Assembly (NCBI GenBank): GCA_017522945.1
Contig: JAFWXT010000023.1
Location: 1-62,302, forward strand
Source: Clostridia bacterium
GTDB taxonomy: Bacteria > Bacillota > Clostridia > Christensenellales > Borkfalkiaceae
Length of the DNA stretch: 62,302 nt
Direction of reading: 5' to 3'
Below the pieces are notes generated by a model. The model had not been told where the DNA came from, made no database searches, and worked only from the letters and a program-made list of their open reading frames with translations. The translations under genes were made by a program, and so were the position numbers. This document shows positions 1 to 7,716 of this stretch, in pieces (position 1 is the stretch's first letter; each line of letters opens with the position of its first letter).

Positions 1-64
1 AGGGACTCGAACCCTGGACCCACTGATTAAGAGTCAGTTGCTCTACCAACTGAGCTAAAGGTAC
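1..64 (-). tRNA. tRNA-Lys (anticodon CTT), 3' end cut by window edge
   Basis: On the minus strand the acceptor 5' strand GTACCTT is followed by TA and the D-stem GCTC. The anticodon loop CTCTTAA gives anticodon CTT (AAG codons), and a GGTTCGA T-loop follows. The 3' acceptor strand and CCA lie beyond the left edge. It is the most downstream member seen of a six-tRNA minus-strand cluster. Confidence 0.93.
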
Positions 65-110
65 TTTGATTTTTTGAGGCAAAGCGACATATCACTTTGC
101 CTCAATGTTT

Positions 111-186
111 TGGTGGCTCATCGGGGACTCGAACCCCGGACACCGTGATTAAAAGTCACGTGCTCTACCACCTGAGCTAATGAACC
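111..186 (-). tRNA. tRNA-Lys (anticodon TTT)
   Basis: A complete cloverleaf on the minus strand: acceptor GGTTCAT pairs with ATGAGCC, the anticodon loop CTTTTAA gives TTT (AAA codons), and the T-loop is GTTCGA. The 3' CCA is encoded at 111-113. It is the second lysine isoacceptor in the cluster. Confidence 0.96.
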
Positions 187-212
187 ATCTATATATTAAG
201 TTGTTTGTATCT

Positions 213-286
213 TGGCAGGGGTGGCAGGATTTGAACCTACGAATGACGGAATCAAAATCCGTTGCCTTACCGCTTGGCGACACCCC
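213..286 (-). tRNA. tRNA-Gln (anticodon TTG)
   Basis: The acceptor begins GGGGTGT, the anticodon stem-loop reads ACGGA-TTTTGAT-TCCGT with anticodon TTG (CAA codons), and the T-loop is GTTCAAA. CCA is encoded at 213-215. The gene is part of the same minus-strand cluster. Confidence 0.95.
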
Positions 287-302
287 AACGCGTTAAATTT
301 AA

Positions 303-379
303 TGGGGCGAGAGAAGGGTTTTGAACCCTCGACCTCCAGGACCACAATCTGGCGCTCCACCAATTGAGCTACTCCCGCC
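303..379 (-). tRNA. tRNA-His (anticodon GTG)
   Basis: The anticodon is GTG. An extra 5' G at 379 precedes the acceptor GCGGGAG and faces discriminator C73, which is the G-1:C73 identity element of tRNA-His. CCA is encoded at 303-305. Confidence 0.96.
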
Positions 380-404
380 ATTTTGCAATTTGCTTTTTGC
401 ATTT

Positions 405-481
405 TGGCGCGCCTTGAGGGACTCGAACCCCCCACACACGGCTTAGAAGGCCGTTGCTCTATCCATCTGAGCTAAAGGCGC
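405..481 (-). tRNA. tRNA-Arg (anticodon TCT)
   Basis: Acceptor GCGCCTT pairs with AAGGCGC, the anticodon loop CTTCTAA gives TCT (AGA codons), and CCA is encoded at 405-407. AGA is a common arginine codon in the neighbouring genes. Confidence 0.96.
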
Positions 482-517
482 ATATTAAATGTGTGAGATA
501 TGCCCTAAGTACGCTTT

Positions 518-591
518 TGGAGCGGGTGATGGGAATCGGACCCACGCAACCAGCTTGGAAGGCTGGTGTTCTACCATTGAACTACACCCGC
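518..591 (-). tRNA. tRNA-Gly (anticodon TCC)
   Basis: Acceptor GCGGGTG pairs with CACCCGC, the anticodon loop CTTCCAA gives TCC (GGA codons), and CCA is encoded at 518-520. It is the promoter-proximal gene of the cluster. Confidence 0.96.
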
Positions 592-611
592 ACTTCACAC
601 AATGCCTATCG

Positions 612-640
612 ATTATACCAAAAGAGTGGTTTATTGTCAA
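612..640 (-). promoter_or_regulatory. Promoter of the tRNA cluster
   Basis: On the minus strand TTGACA (635-640) and TATAAT (612-617) are separated by exactly 17 bp, a perfect sigma-70/SigA consensus. It lies about 20 bp upstream of tRNA-Gly. A perfect consensus suits stable-RNA expression. Confidence 0.92.
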
Positions 641-805
641 ACATTTTTTTGCAATTTTTAAAAATATTTAATTAAATTTGCTTAACTTATCACTCTAAGA
701 AAAAAAATAGCATGGCTTTTGTTTTAATTTTATATATATTATTTAGTTATGTGACAGCTGTTTTACGGTTGTGTGAAAAAATTGTGAAAATCTTTTTAAA
801 AACAC

Positions 806-834
806 TTGCAAAAAAACAAAAAGTATGTTATAAT
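806..834 (+). promoter_or_regulatory. SigA-type promoter of the 945 lipoprotein gene
   Basis: TTGCAA (806-811), a 17-bp spacer and TATAAT (829-834). The start site would be near 841, leaving a leader of about 100 nt. Confidence 0.8.
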
Positions 835-858
835 GATGCCATAAAATAAAGGTTATGC

Positions 859-912
859 ATTTTATTGGTGCTTAATGTTAACGTTTTGCTCGAGTTAAGC
901 ATTTTATAAAAT
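859..912 (+). promoter_or_regulatory. Nested hairpin in 5' leader
   Basis: Two nested inverted repeats lie in the leader: an outer ATTTTAT/ATAAAAT (859-865 and 906-912) and an inner GCTTAA/TTAAGC (870-875 and 895-900). No U-tract follows, so it is not a terminator. The role is unknown; mRNA stabilisation or translational control are possible. Confidence 0.4.
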
Positions 913-944
913 AAGGCCTAAAAAAATTAAAAAGTGAGGACATT

Positions 945-1403
945 ATGAAAAAACTAACAAAACTAACAGCTCTATTATTAATCGTAGTATCACTACTCAC
1001 TGTGGCAGCTTGCTCGTCATCATACGGCAAACTAAAAAAAGCTTTTGAAGCCGAAGGTTATGCTGAAGTTCAAGAAATGGAATCTATAACTGCTTCTATG
1101 AAAGAAAAACTTGAACAAGAAGCTGACGATAAAATTGCTATCGAATTTCACGTTATGCAAAAAGCAACTGGTTTAATCAATCTTTCATACGTATTTGTTA
1201 TTGAATTTAACGCAACTGAAGATTTGGTTGAATATATCAAGGGTAGTGAAACTGCTCAAGGCTTTGTTAAAGACGTTGCTAACGACGAAAATGTTAAAGC
1301 TTTTTACAATTCTTTAGTAGAAGCTGGCTATGCAAACGGTAACTGCTTGGTTTTCTCTTTAACCGATTCTGAAGAAGTTAAAGATATCGTTAGAAACGCT
1401 TAA
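945..1403 (+). CDS. Small secreted lipoprotein of unknown function
   Basis: A 152-residue protein with a lipoprotein signal peptide: a basic start, a hydrophobic core and a lipobox ending in Cys23 (VAAC). The mature part is small, acidic and mixed alpha/beta with no motif I recognise. The start is supported by a GTGAGGA ribosome site about 8 nt upstream. It is monocistronic, with its own promoter (806-834) and terminator (1461-1490). It is probably membrane-anchored on the outer face. The function cannot be assigned. Confidence 0.85.
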   Translation: MKKLTKLTALLLIVVSLLTVAACSSSYGKLKKAFEAEGYAEVQEMESITASMKEKLEQEADDKIAIEFHVMQKATGLINLSYVFVIEFNATEDLVEYIKGSETAQGFVKDVANDENVKAFYNSLVEAGYANGNCLVFSLTDSEEVKDIVRNA

Positions 1404-1460
1404 TTATTAAGCTGTTTTACATTAAAACAATAATTAAAAAACATTTATTTTAAAAAAATT

Positions 1461-1490
1461 GGCTCTGCAAAAAATGCAGAGTCTTTTTTT
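1461..1490 (+). terminator. Intrinsic terminator after the 945 gene
   Basis: A 9-bp stem (GGCTCTGCA with TGCAGAGTC, one G-U pair) around an A-rich loop is followed by a run of seven T. Confidence 0.9.
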
Positions 1491-1559
1491 GTGTCTTTTA
1501 ACATATTTGTTACTTAAATTTAAACGCTAAGTTTAAAAGCGTAACATACCACTAATTAC

Positions 1560-1588
1560 TTGACATATTTTTATATAATTCGTATAAT
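1560..1588 (+). promoter_or_regulatory. Promoter of the MATE-rhaBAD unit
   Basis: TTGACA (1560-1565), a 17-bp spacer and TATAAT (1583-1588), a consensus promoter. No promoter is evident between the MATE gene and rhaB (26-bp gap), so this probably drives all four genes. Confidence 0.85.
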
Positions 1589-1620
1589 TATTATGATAAT
1601 AATTAAAATGGTGTAGTGTC

Positions 1621-1672
1621 GCGATTTTATTGGCTTTTATACGGATTAAATTGGTTGTAAAATAAAAATCGC
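1621..1672 (+). promoter_or_regulatory. Leader hairpin next to the MATE ribosome site
   Basis: GCGATTTTATT (1621-1631) can pair with AATAAAAATCGC (1661-1672), with one bulged A. The 3' arm ends only 12 nt before the ATG at 1685, directly against the weak ribosome site GTGGGTA. The geometry would suit translational control, but the sequence matches no riboswitch class I know. Confidence 0.4.
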
Positions 1673-1684
1673 AAGTGGGTAGTA

Positions 1685-3130
1685 ATGCAACAAGCAAATA
1701 CAGAACAAATTACAAAAAAAAATATATTAGGGTATGAAAGAATAGGAAAACTACTTCTTAAGTTTTCTTTGCCGGGCATAATTTCAATGCTCGTAAACTC
1801 CCTTTATAATATCGTTGACCAAATATTTATAGGTCAAGGGGTGGGCTATTTAGGTAACGGAGCAACAACGGTTATATTTCCGTTAACAACCATAGCTCTT
1901 GCCTTTTCGCTTTTAATAGGTGATGGCGCGGCAAGTTATTTAAGCTTAATGCTTGGCAGGCAAAAGCAAGAAGAAGCAAACAAGGCGGTAGCGATTGCTA
2001 TTTGGTGCACCTGTCTTATGGGTGTTTTAATAGGTGCTATATTTATTATTTTTCTTGAGCCCTTGTGTCTTCTTTTCGGTGCGACTGAACTCATACTGCC
2101 TTATGCTAAAGAATACGGTTTAATTATCGCTTTAGGTATGCCTTTTTCGGCGATATCGGTAGGCTTTGCAGGCTTTATTAGAGCGGACGGAAGCCCTAAT
2201 TACAATATGGCTGGCTTGCTTGCTGGTTGTATTACTAATATTATTTTAGACCCTATTTTTATTTTAGTGTTTAAAATGGGTGTTGCTGGCGCTGCTATTG
2301 CAACTATTATTGGTCAAGCTGTAAACGCAGTTATTTACGCGCTTTACATACCGCGTTTAAAAACGGTTAAACTTTCTAAAAAGGTGTTTAAAGAAAGCCC
2401 TAACGCGGTTTTAAAGGTGTTTAAACTTGGTCTTTCAAGCTTTATTAACCAAGCGCTTATAGTTATTATTATAGGCGTACAAAACAACTTGCTTAAAAAA
2501 TACGGTGCGCAAAGCGATTACGGTGCGGAAATTCCTATGACTGCGCTTGGCGTTACAATGAAACTTTTTAATATAATCATGGCGGTGCTTATCGGCTTAT
2601 CTAGTGGCTCGCAACCTATTTGGGGATATAACTACGGTAGTGGTCAAAGGGATAGAGTAAAGAAAACCTTTTACTATTCAACTGCGGTGGGGACTATCGT
2701 AATGCTTATTGCATTTTTAATATTCCAAATTTTTCCATATCAAGTTGTTTCAATTTTTGGTAACGATAACGAGCTATACGTTGACTTTTCGGTAAAGTGT
2801 TTAAAAATATATTTAATGCTTTTACCTATTTCGGCAATAAGAATGATAGGCGGTTCGTTACTTCAAGCAACGGGTAATGCAATGTGGGCATCTTTTTTAG
2901 CTCTTTCAAAGCAGGTTATAATTCAATTGCCTGCGATGATACTACTTCCTATGTTAATAATTAATGGTAGTATTTTAGGATTAGATGGCATCCTATGGGC
3001 TGGCCCAATATCTGATTTGCTTTCGTGCTTGCTTACCATAATAATTTTGCTGTTTAAAGGTAAAAACCTTTTTGGAGTTACCGCAGTAAAAGGCGAACAC
3101 ACAGAACAAATCGATAAAATTGATTATTAA
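1685..3130 (+). CDS. MATE-family exporter (MepA-like)
   Basis: A 481-residue membrane protein with about 12 hydrophobic segments and the duplicated 6+6 pattern of MATE cation-coupled exporters. The N-terminal region (LPGIISMLVNSLYNIVDQIF) is typical of the MepA/NorM branch. These proteins expel drugs or metabolites in exchange for Na+ or H+. It lies 26 bp upstream of rhaB in the same direction and shares the only visible promoter (1560-1588). It may therefore be induced with rhamnose catabolism and could export a toxic pathway product, which is inference. The substrate is unknown. Confidence 0.88.
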   Translation: MQQANTEQITKKNILGYERIGKLLLKFSLPGIISMLVNSLYNIVDQIFIGQGVGYLGNGATTVIFPLTTIALAFSLLIGDGAASYLSLMLGRQKQEEANKAVAIAIWCTCLMGVLIGAIFIIFLEPLCLLFGATELILPYAKEYGLIIALGMPFSAISVGFAGFIRADGSPNYNMAGLLAGCITNIILDPIFILVFKMGVAGAAIATIIGQAVNAVIYALYIPRLKTVKLSKKVFKESPNAVLKVFKLGLSSFINQALIVIIIGVQNNLLKKYGAQSDYGAEIPMTALGVTMKLFNIIMAVLIGLSSGSQPIWGYNYGSGQRDRVKKTFYYSTAVGTIVMLIAFLIFQIFPYQVVSIFGNDNELYVDFSVKCLKIYLMLLPISAIRMIGGSLLQATGNAMWASFLALSKQVIIQLPAMILLPMLIINGSILGLDGILWAGPISDLLSCLLTIIILLFKGKNLFGVTAVKGEHTEQIDKIDY

Positions 3131-3156
3131 TAAATTCAAGTTATAAAGGGGGTTTT

Positions 3157-4542
3157 ATGAAATATTATTTAGCTGTAGATATTGGGGCATCTTCGGGTAG
3201 ACATATTTTGGGCTGGATAGAAAACGGAAAACTTTTAACTGAAGAGATTTATAGGTTTTCTAACCTTCCAAAAACTAAAAAAACAGCTTTTCACGATGAA
3301 GAGAGCCTAACTTGGGATGTTGAATCGTTGTATTTAAATATTTTAAACGGTTTAAAACGCGCAAAAGAATTGGGTAAAATTCCTTATGCCGTTGGCATTG
3401 ATACTTGGGGCGTTGACTATGCGCTACTTGATGAGAATGATAATTTAATCGACTGCGTTTACTGTTATCGTGATGATAGAACACAAAAAACAGTTGATAA
3501 AGTTCATAAAATATTATCTTTTGAAAAACTTTATTCAAAAACGGGCATAGCCTTTGCTAATTTTAACAGCATTTATCAACTTTATGATGATAAACTAACT
3601 GGCAAAATAAACGGTGCGAAAAGCATGCTTAATCTTCCAGATTATTTCCACTTTTTGCTTACGGGTGTTAAAAAGCAAGAATATACTATGGCGACAACTA
3701 CGGGCATGGTTAACAGTGTAACGGGCGAGTGGGACGAAGAAATTATTGAAAAATTAAATCTTCCAACTCACTTGTTCACAAAGTTAACAAAGCCAGGCGA
3801 AGAAGTTGGTGAGTTTAGTAAAAAAACTCAAGAAATCGTGGGGTATAACGCAAAGGTAATACTTCCTGCAACTCACGATACGGCAAGCGCGGTTTTAGCT
3901 GCTCCGCTTGAAGACCAAACGCCATATATTTCAAGCGGTACTTGGTCACTTTTGGGTATTGAGCAAGGGTATGCTCACACCGATCTTTCGGCAATGAAAT
4001 CGGGCTATTCAAACGAAGGCAGTATTAACGGCTGTTTCCGTTTACAAAAGAATATTATGGGGCTTTGGATGATTCAATGTGTTAAGCGCGAACTTAACGA
4101 CGAATATGATTTCGCCACGCTTGTTAAACTTGCTGAAGCAAACCCTATTAGTGATAAAATTAACGTTAACGACCAAAGATTTTTAGCACCAAAGAGTATG
4201 ATTGACGAAATAAACTCGGTAGTTGGTAGAAAACTTTCGGTTGGCGAACTTTCTTACTGCGTATTTGACAATCTTGCCGAAGACTATGCAAGAAGCTTAA
4301 ACGCCTTAGAAGAAGTTACTGGTGAAAAATACCATACTTTAAATATTATAGGTGGCGGAAGCAAAAATCAATTTTTAAACCAATTAACCAAGCAAAAAAC
4401 AGGCAAAACCGTTATAACCGGACCTACAGAAGGTACTGCAATCGGCAATCTGCTTATGCAAATGGTGGGCAGTGGTGAAATTGAAAGCGTAAAATTAGGT
4501 AGAACAATTATTAAAAATTCATTTGATATAGCTAAAATTTAA
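3157..4542 (+). CDS. rhaB: Rhamnulokinase
   Basis: A 461-residue FGGY-family sugar kinase that phosphorylates L-rhamnulose to L-rhamnulose-1-phosphate. The N-terminal phosphate-binding motif DIGASSGRH, the GIDTWGVDYAL segment (about residue 85) and the C-terminal IIGGGSKN nucleotide loop are all present. Length is close to family members (about 480). The start is supported by AAAGGGGG 6-7 nt upstream. It is followed 9 bp later by rhaA and then rhaD, so the assignment is secured by context. The protein is cytosolic. Confidence 0.96.
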   Translation: MKYYLAVDIGASSGRHILGWIENGKLLTEEIYRFSNLPKTKKTAFHDEESLTWDVESLYLNILNGLKRAKELGKIPYAVGIDTWGVDYALLDENDNLIDCVYCYRDDRTQKTVDKVHKILSFEKLYSKTGIAFANFNSIYQLYDDKLTGKINGAKSMLNLPDYFHFLLTGVKKQEYTMATTTGMVNSVTGEWDEEIIEKLNLPTHLFTKLTKPGEEVGEFSKKTQEIVGYNAKVILPATHDTASAVLAAPLEDQTPYISSGTWSLLGIEQGYAHTDLSAMKSGYSNEGSINGCFRLQKNIMGLWMIQCVKRELNDEYDFATLVKLAEANPISDKINVNDQRFLAPKSMIDEINSVVGRKLSVGELSYCVFDNLAEDYARSLNALEEVTGEKYHTLNIIGGGSKNQFLNQLTKQKTGKTVITGPTEGTAIGNLLMQMVGSGEIESVKLGRTIIKNSFDIAKI

Positions 4543-4551
4543 GGAGGCATT

Positions 4552-5793
4552 ATGAGTTATCAATCAGCAAAGCAAGAATATGCAAAATATGGTATAAATA
4601 CCGAAGAAGTATTAGAAACTCTTTCAAAAATTCCGGTAAGCGTTCATTGTTGGCAAGGTGACGATGTTATCGGTTTTGACGGAACGGATAGTTTAGACGG
4701 CGGTATTCAAACCACCGGTAATTATCCAGGGAAGGCAAGAAATCAACAAGAACTTTTCGATGATATCCGTCGCGCATTTAAGATTATGCCTGGAACAAAA
4801 CGTTTAAACGTTCACGCTTGTTACGCCGTTTTAGGGGCTGACAAGGGTGTTGTAGATAGAGATAAATATACTTATAAGCATTTTGAACCATGGGTAAACT
4901 TGGCAAAAGAAATGGGGCTTGAAGGGGTTGACTTTAACCCAACGTTCTTTGCTCACCCTATGATGAAAGATGGCTTATCACTTTCTTCACCCGATGAAGA
5001 AGTTAGAAAGTTTTGGGTAAATCACGGCAAGGCTTGCCTTGAAATTTCAGCTGAAATCGGTAAGGCTATGGGTAGCCCTTGTATGATGAATATTTGGATT
5101 CCAGACGGCTATAAGGATATTCCTGCCGATAGATTATCTCCAAGACTTCGCCTTAAAAAATCGCTTGATGAAATGCTTGAAAACTATGATAAAAAGTGGG
5201 TTATCCCTGCAGTTGAAAGCAAAGTTTTTGGTATCGGTATTGAAAGTTATACGGTTGGTAATAACGAATTTTATCAAAATTACGCTGCAAAAGCGGGCAT
5301 TTGTTGCTTGCTTGACACAGGTCACTATCACCCAACCGAAGTTGTTTCTGATAAAATTTCGTCAATGCTTGCTTTCCACGATAAAGTAGCTCTTCACGTA
5401 TCTCGCCCCGTTCGTTGGGATAGCGACCACGTTGTTATTTTAGATGATGAACTTAAAGAAATAGCAAAAGAAATAGTTAGAAATAACGCAACCGACAAGG
5501 TTTTAATAGGGCTTGACTATTTTGACGCAAGCATTAATAGGCTTTGCGCGTGGGTAACCGGTGTTCGCGCTATGCAAAAGGCGTTGCTTTGCGCTATGCT
5601 TATTCCACACGAAGAACTTAAACAACTTCAAAATCAAGCTAACTTTACAAAAGTTATGTATTTAAACGAAAAGTTTAAACTAATGCCTGTTGGTGACGTT
5701 TGGAATGAATATTTAACTCGTCAGGGTTTAAGCGACGACTGGTATGACGAAATCGAACTTTTTGAAAAAGAAGTTATTGCAAACAGAAAGTAA
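4552..5793 (+). CDS. rhaA: L-rhamnose isomerase
   Basis: A 413-residue metal-dependent TIM-barrel enzyme that converts L-rhamnose to L-rhamnulose. E. coli RhaA is about 419 residues. The N-terminal SVHCWQGDDVIGFD segment and the metal-site region LLDTGHYHPTE, followed by HVSRPVRWDSDHVV, are characteristic. A clear AGGAGG precedes the start. It is sandwiched between rhaB (9 bp) and rhaD (12 bp) in one operon. Confidence 0.97.
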   Translation: MSYQSAKQEYAKYGINTEEVLETLSKIPVSVHCWQGDDVIGFDGTDSLDGGIQTTGNYPGKARNQQELFDDIRRAFKIMPGTKRLNVHACYAVLGADKGVVDRDKYTYKHFEPWVNLAKEMGLEGVDFNPTFFAHPMMKDGLSLSSPDEEVRKFWVNHGKACLEISAEIGKAMGSPCMMNIWIPDGYKDIPADRLSPRLRLKKSLDEMLENYDKKWVIPAVESKVFGIGIESYTVGNNEFYQNYAAKAGICCLLDTGHYHPTEVVSDKISSMLAFHDKVALHVSRPVRWDSDHVVILDDELKEIAKEIVRNNATDKVLIGLDYFDASINRLCAWVTGVRAMQKALLCAMLIPHEELKQLQNQANFTKVMYLNEKFKLMPVGDVWNEYLTRQGLSDDWYDEIELFEKEVIANRK

Positions 5794-5805
5794 GGAGAAA
5801 ACAAA

Positions 5806-6615
5806 ATGAAAAATATTTTAAACGCACCATTTGTGCAGGAAATGAAGGATGCAACCGCTAATATGTACCGTCTTGGCTGGGATGAAAGAAACGGCGGTAA
5901 TATTAGTTATTTGCTTGATGAAAGCGAAGTAGCTGAATATCTTGATTTATCAAATGTTATAAGAACTATTCCTACGGGTTTCGACGCAAGCGCGCTTATA
6001 GGCAAGATTTTTATCGTAACTGGAACTGGTAAATATTTTAAAAACGTTGAAAAAGACCCTGAAACTAATCTTGGTATCGTAAGAATAGCAAAAGACGGTA
6101 CTACCGCCGAACTTTTATGGGGTTATAAGGACGGGGGTAAGTTTACTTCCGAATTCCCTGCACATATGATGAGCCACATTTCACGCCTTGCAATTGATAA
6201 AAATCATCGCGTTGTAATGCACTCACACCCAACTTATACTATCGCTATGAACACCGTTTGTTCAATTGACGAAAAGGAATTTACTCATAAATTATGGCAA
6301 TCAAATACCGAAGCAATAGTTGTGTTTCCAGACGGCGTAGGTATTTTACCTTGCATGGTTTGCGGTACTAATGAAATAGGCGAAGCTACTGCCGAAAAAA
6401 TGAAAAACTTCCGTTTAGTTATATGGACCAACCACGGTATTTACGGTACGGGTACAAGTATGGACGAAGCGTTTGGCTTAATTGAAACGGTTGAAAAAAC
6501 TGCTCAAATTTATATGTTAACGCTTGGCCACGTTGTTAACGTTATTCCCGACGAGGTTTTAAAAGGTCTTGCTTCGCTATGGAATTTAAAACCACTTGAT
6601 GGTATTTTAAAGTAA
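5806..6615 (+). CDS. rhaD: Rhamnulose-1-phosphate aldolase
   Basis: A 269-residue class II aldolase/adducin-fold enzyme (E. coli RhaD is 274) that cleaves L-rhamnulose-1-phosphate to dihydroxyacetone phosphate and L-lactaldehyde. It shows the N-terminal GWDERNGGNIS phosphate-binding segment and the zinc motif MHSHPTY. It is the last gene of the operon and is followed by the hairpin at 6631-6676. No lactaldehyde reductase or rhamnose mutarotase is in the window. Confidence 0.96.
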   Translation: MKNILNAPFVQEMKDATANMYRLGWDERNGGNISYLLDESEVAEYLDLSNVIRTIPTGFDASALIGKIFIVTGTGKYFKNVEKDPETNLGIVRIAKDGTTAELLWGYKDGGKFTSEFPAHMMSHISRLAIDKNHRVVMHSHPTYTIAMNTVCSIDEKEFTHKLWQSNTEAIVVFPDGVGILPCMVCGTNEIGEATAEKMKNFRLVIWTNHGIYGTGTSMDEAFGLIETVEKTAQIYMLTLGHVVNVIPDEVLKGLASLWNLKPLDGILK

Positions 6616-6630
6616 GAAAATTTTAATTTT

Positions 6631-6676
6631 AAAGTGGCTTGAAAGTTGGGTTAATCAACTTATATAGCCACTTTTT
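6631..6676 (+). terminator. Terminator of the rhamnose operon (13-nt-core family)
   Basis: An outer 9-bp stem AAAGTGGCT/AGCCACTTT with T5 encloses a small AGTTG/CAACT stem and the sequence TAATCAACTTATA at 6652-6664. That sequence is one mismatch from the core found in other intergenic hairpins of this window. Confidence 0.85.
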
Positions 6677-6747
6677 GATATTTTATAGTAAATTATTTAA
6701 TTATATAAACTGCTTTTTTAACTTATAAAAGTAGTTTTAGGTATATT

Positions 6748-7590
6748 ATGGAATATTGTGATTTACATACTCATTCATATTATTCAGACGGTACTAATTC
6801 GCCTTCTAAACTTATTGAACTTGCACAAAAAGCGAATTTAAAGGCAATTGCGCTTACCGATCATAACACAACCTTGGGACTTAACGAGTTTTGTGAAAGT
6901 GCTAAAGGAAGCTTGGTTACGCCAATTTGCGGGGTAGAACTTTCTACTGAATATTCGGGTTTTGAAGTTCATCTTTTAGGTCTTGATTTACCAAAAAAAT
7001 CGCTTAATAGCGTTACCGATTACTGTAACGATTATTTGAAACGTAAAAAACAAAGTAATATTGAATTAGTCGAAAGGCTAAATGAAAAAGGCTACAAAAT
7101 TAGTTATGATGAAGTTGAAAAATATCCTAAAAACGGGCAGGTAAATCGCTCACATATAGCTGCAGAACTTGTAAAAAAGGGTTACGTTAAGGACGTTTTT
7201 ACTGCATTTGATAAATTGCTTGCCGAAAAAGCAGGTATTTATAAACCGTGTAAACGCTTTGATATTTTTGAAGCTATATCCTTTTTAAAAGAAATAGGGG
7301 CTGTGCCCATTCTTGCTCATCCGCTTTTAAACTTTAATGAAAAGAATTTAGTTCAGTTTTTACCTATTGCTAAAAAGCATGGGCTTTTAGGTATGGAAAC
7401 GGTATATTCAAAGTTTGACGATGCAACAATAAATCTTTTAAAGAAAATTGCAGATCAAAACGGCTTACTTCAAAGTGGCGGAAGCGATTATCACGGAGAT
7501 TATAAACCGGGATTTTTTGTGGGAATAGGAAAAGGCAATTTAAAAGTAGACTATACTTTAGCTGATAAAATTTTAAATACAAAAAGATAA
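6748..7590 (+). CDS. PHP-domain phosphoesterase (TrpH/RnaseAM-like)
   Basis: A 280-residue cytosolic protein with the PHP metal-site motifs in order: DLHTHSYYSDG at residues 4-14, LTDHNT near 38, a mid-protein His region, LAHPL near 190 and GSDYHGDYKPG near 247. The arrangement matches the TrpH/YciV branch, whose members hydrolyse 3'-phosphorylated nucleotides or short 5' RNA ends. The ribosome site is weak (TTTTAGG). The substrate cannot be told from sequence alone. Confidence 0.88.
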   Translation: MEYCDLHTHSYYSDGTNSPSKLIELAQKANLKAIALTDHNTTLGLNEFCESAKGSLVTPICGVELSTEYSGFEVHLLGLDLPKKSLNSVTDYCNDYLKRKKQSNIELVERLNEKGYKISYDEVEKYPKNGQVNRSHIAAELVKKGYVKDVFTAFDKLLAEKAGIYKPCKRFDIFEAISFLKEIGAVPILAHPLLNFNEKNLVQFLPIAKKHGLLGMETVYSKFDDATINLLKKIADQNGLLQSGGSDYHGDYKPGFFVGIGKGNLKVDYTLADKILNTKR

Positions 7591-7647
7591 ATTAATGCCT
7601 TATAAAATAAAAAAAGTGAGGCTATAAGCGCGTAAACGCATAAAAAT

Positions 7648-7673
7648 AGCGTTGCAACTAAAAATGCAACGCT
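7648..7673 (-). terminator. Terminator of the ferritin-like gene
   Basis: A perfect 9-bp stem AGCGTTGCA/TGCAACGCT with an 8-nt loop. On the minus strand it is followed by a T-rich run, placing it behind the gene at 7717-8976. It may also stop transcription from the convergent PHP gene. Confidence 0.7.
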
Positions 7674-7716
7674 TAAATTTATTGGTTGTGATTTTAAAAA
7701 CGCTTTGTTTTTATGC

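Noticed and set aside
196..675. Small ORFs across the tRNA cluster on both strands
   Set aside because: They run through complete tRNA genes.
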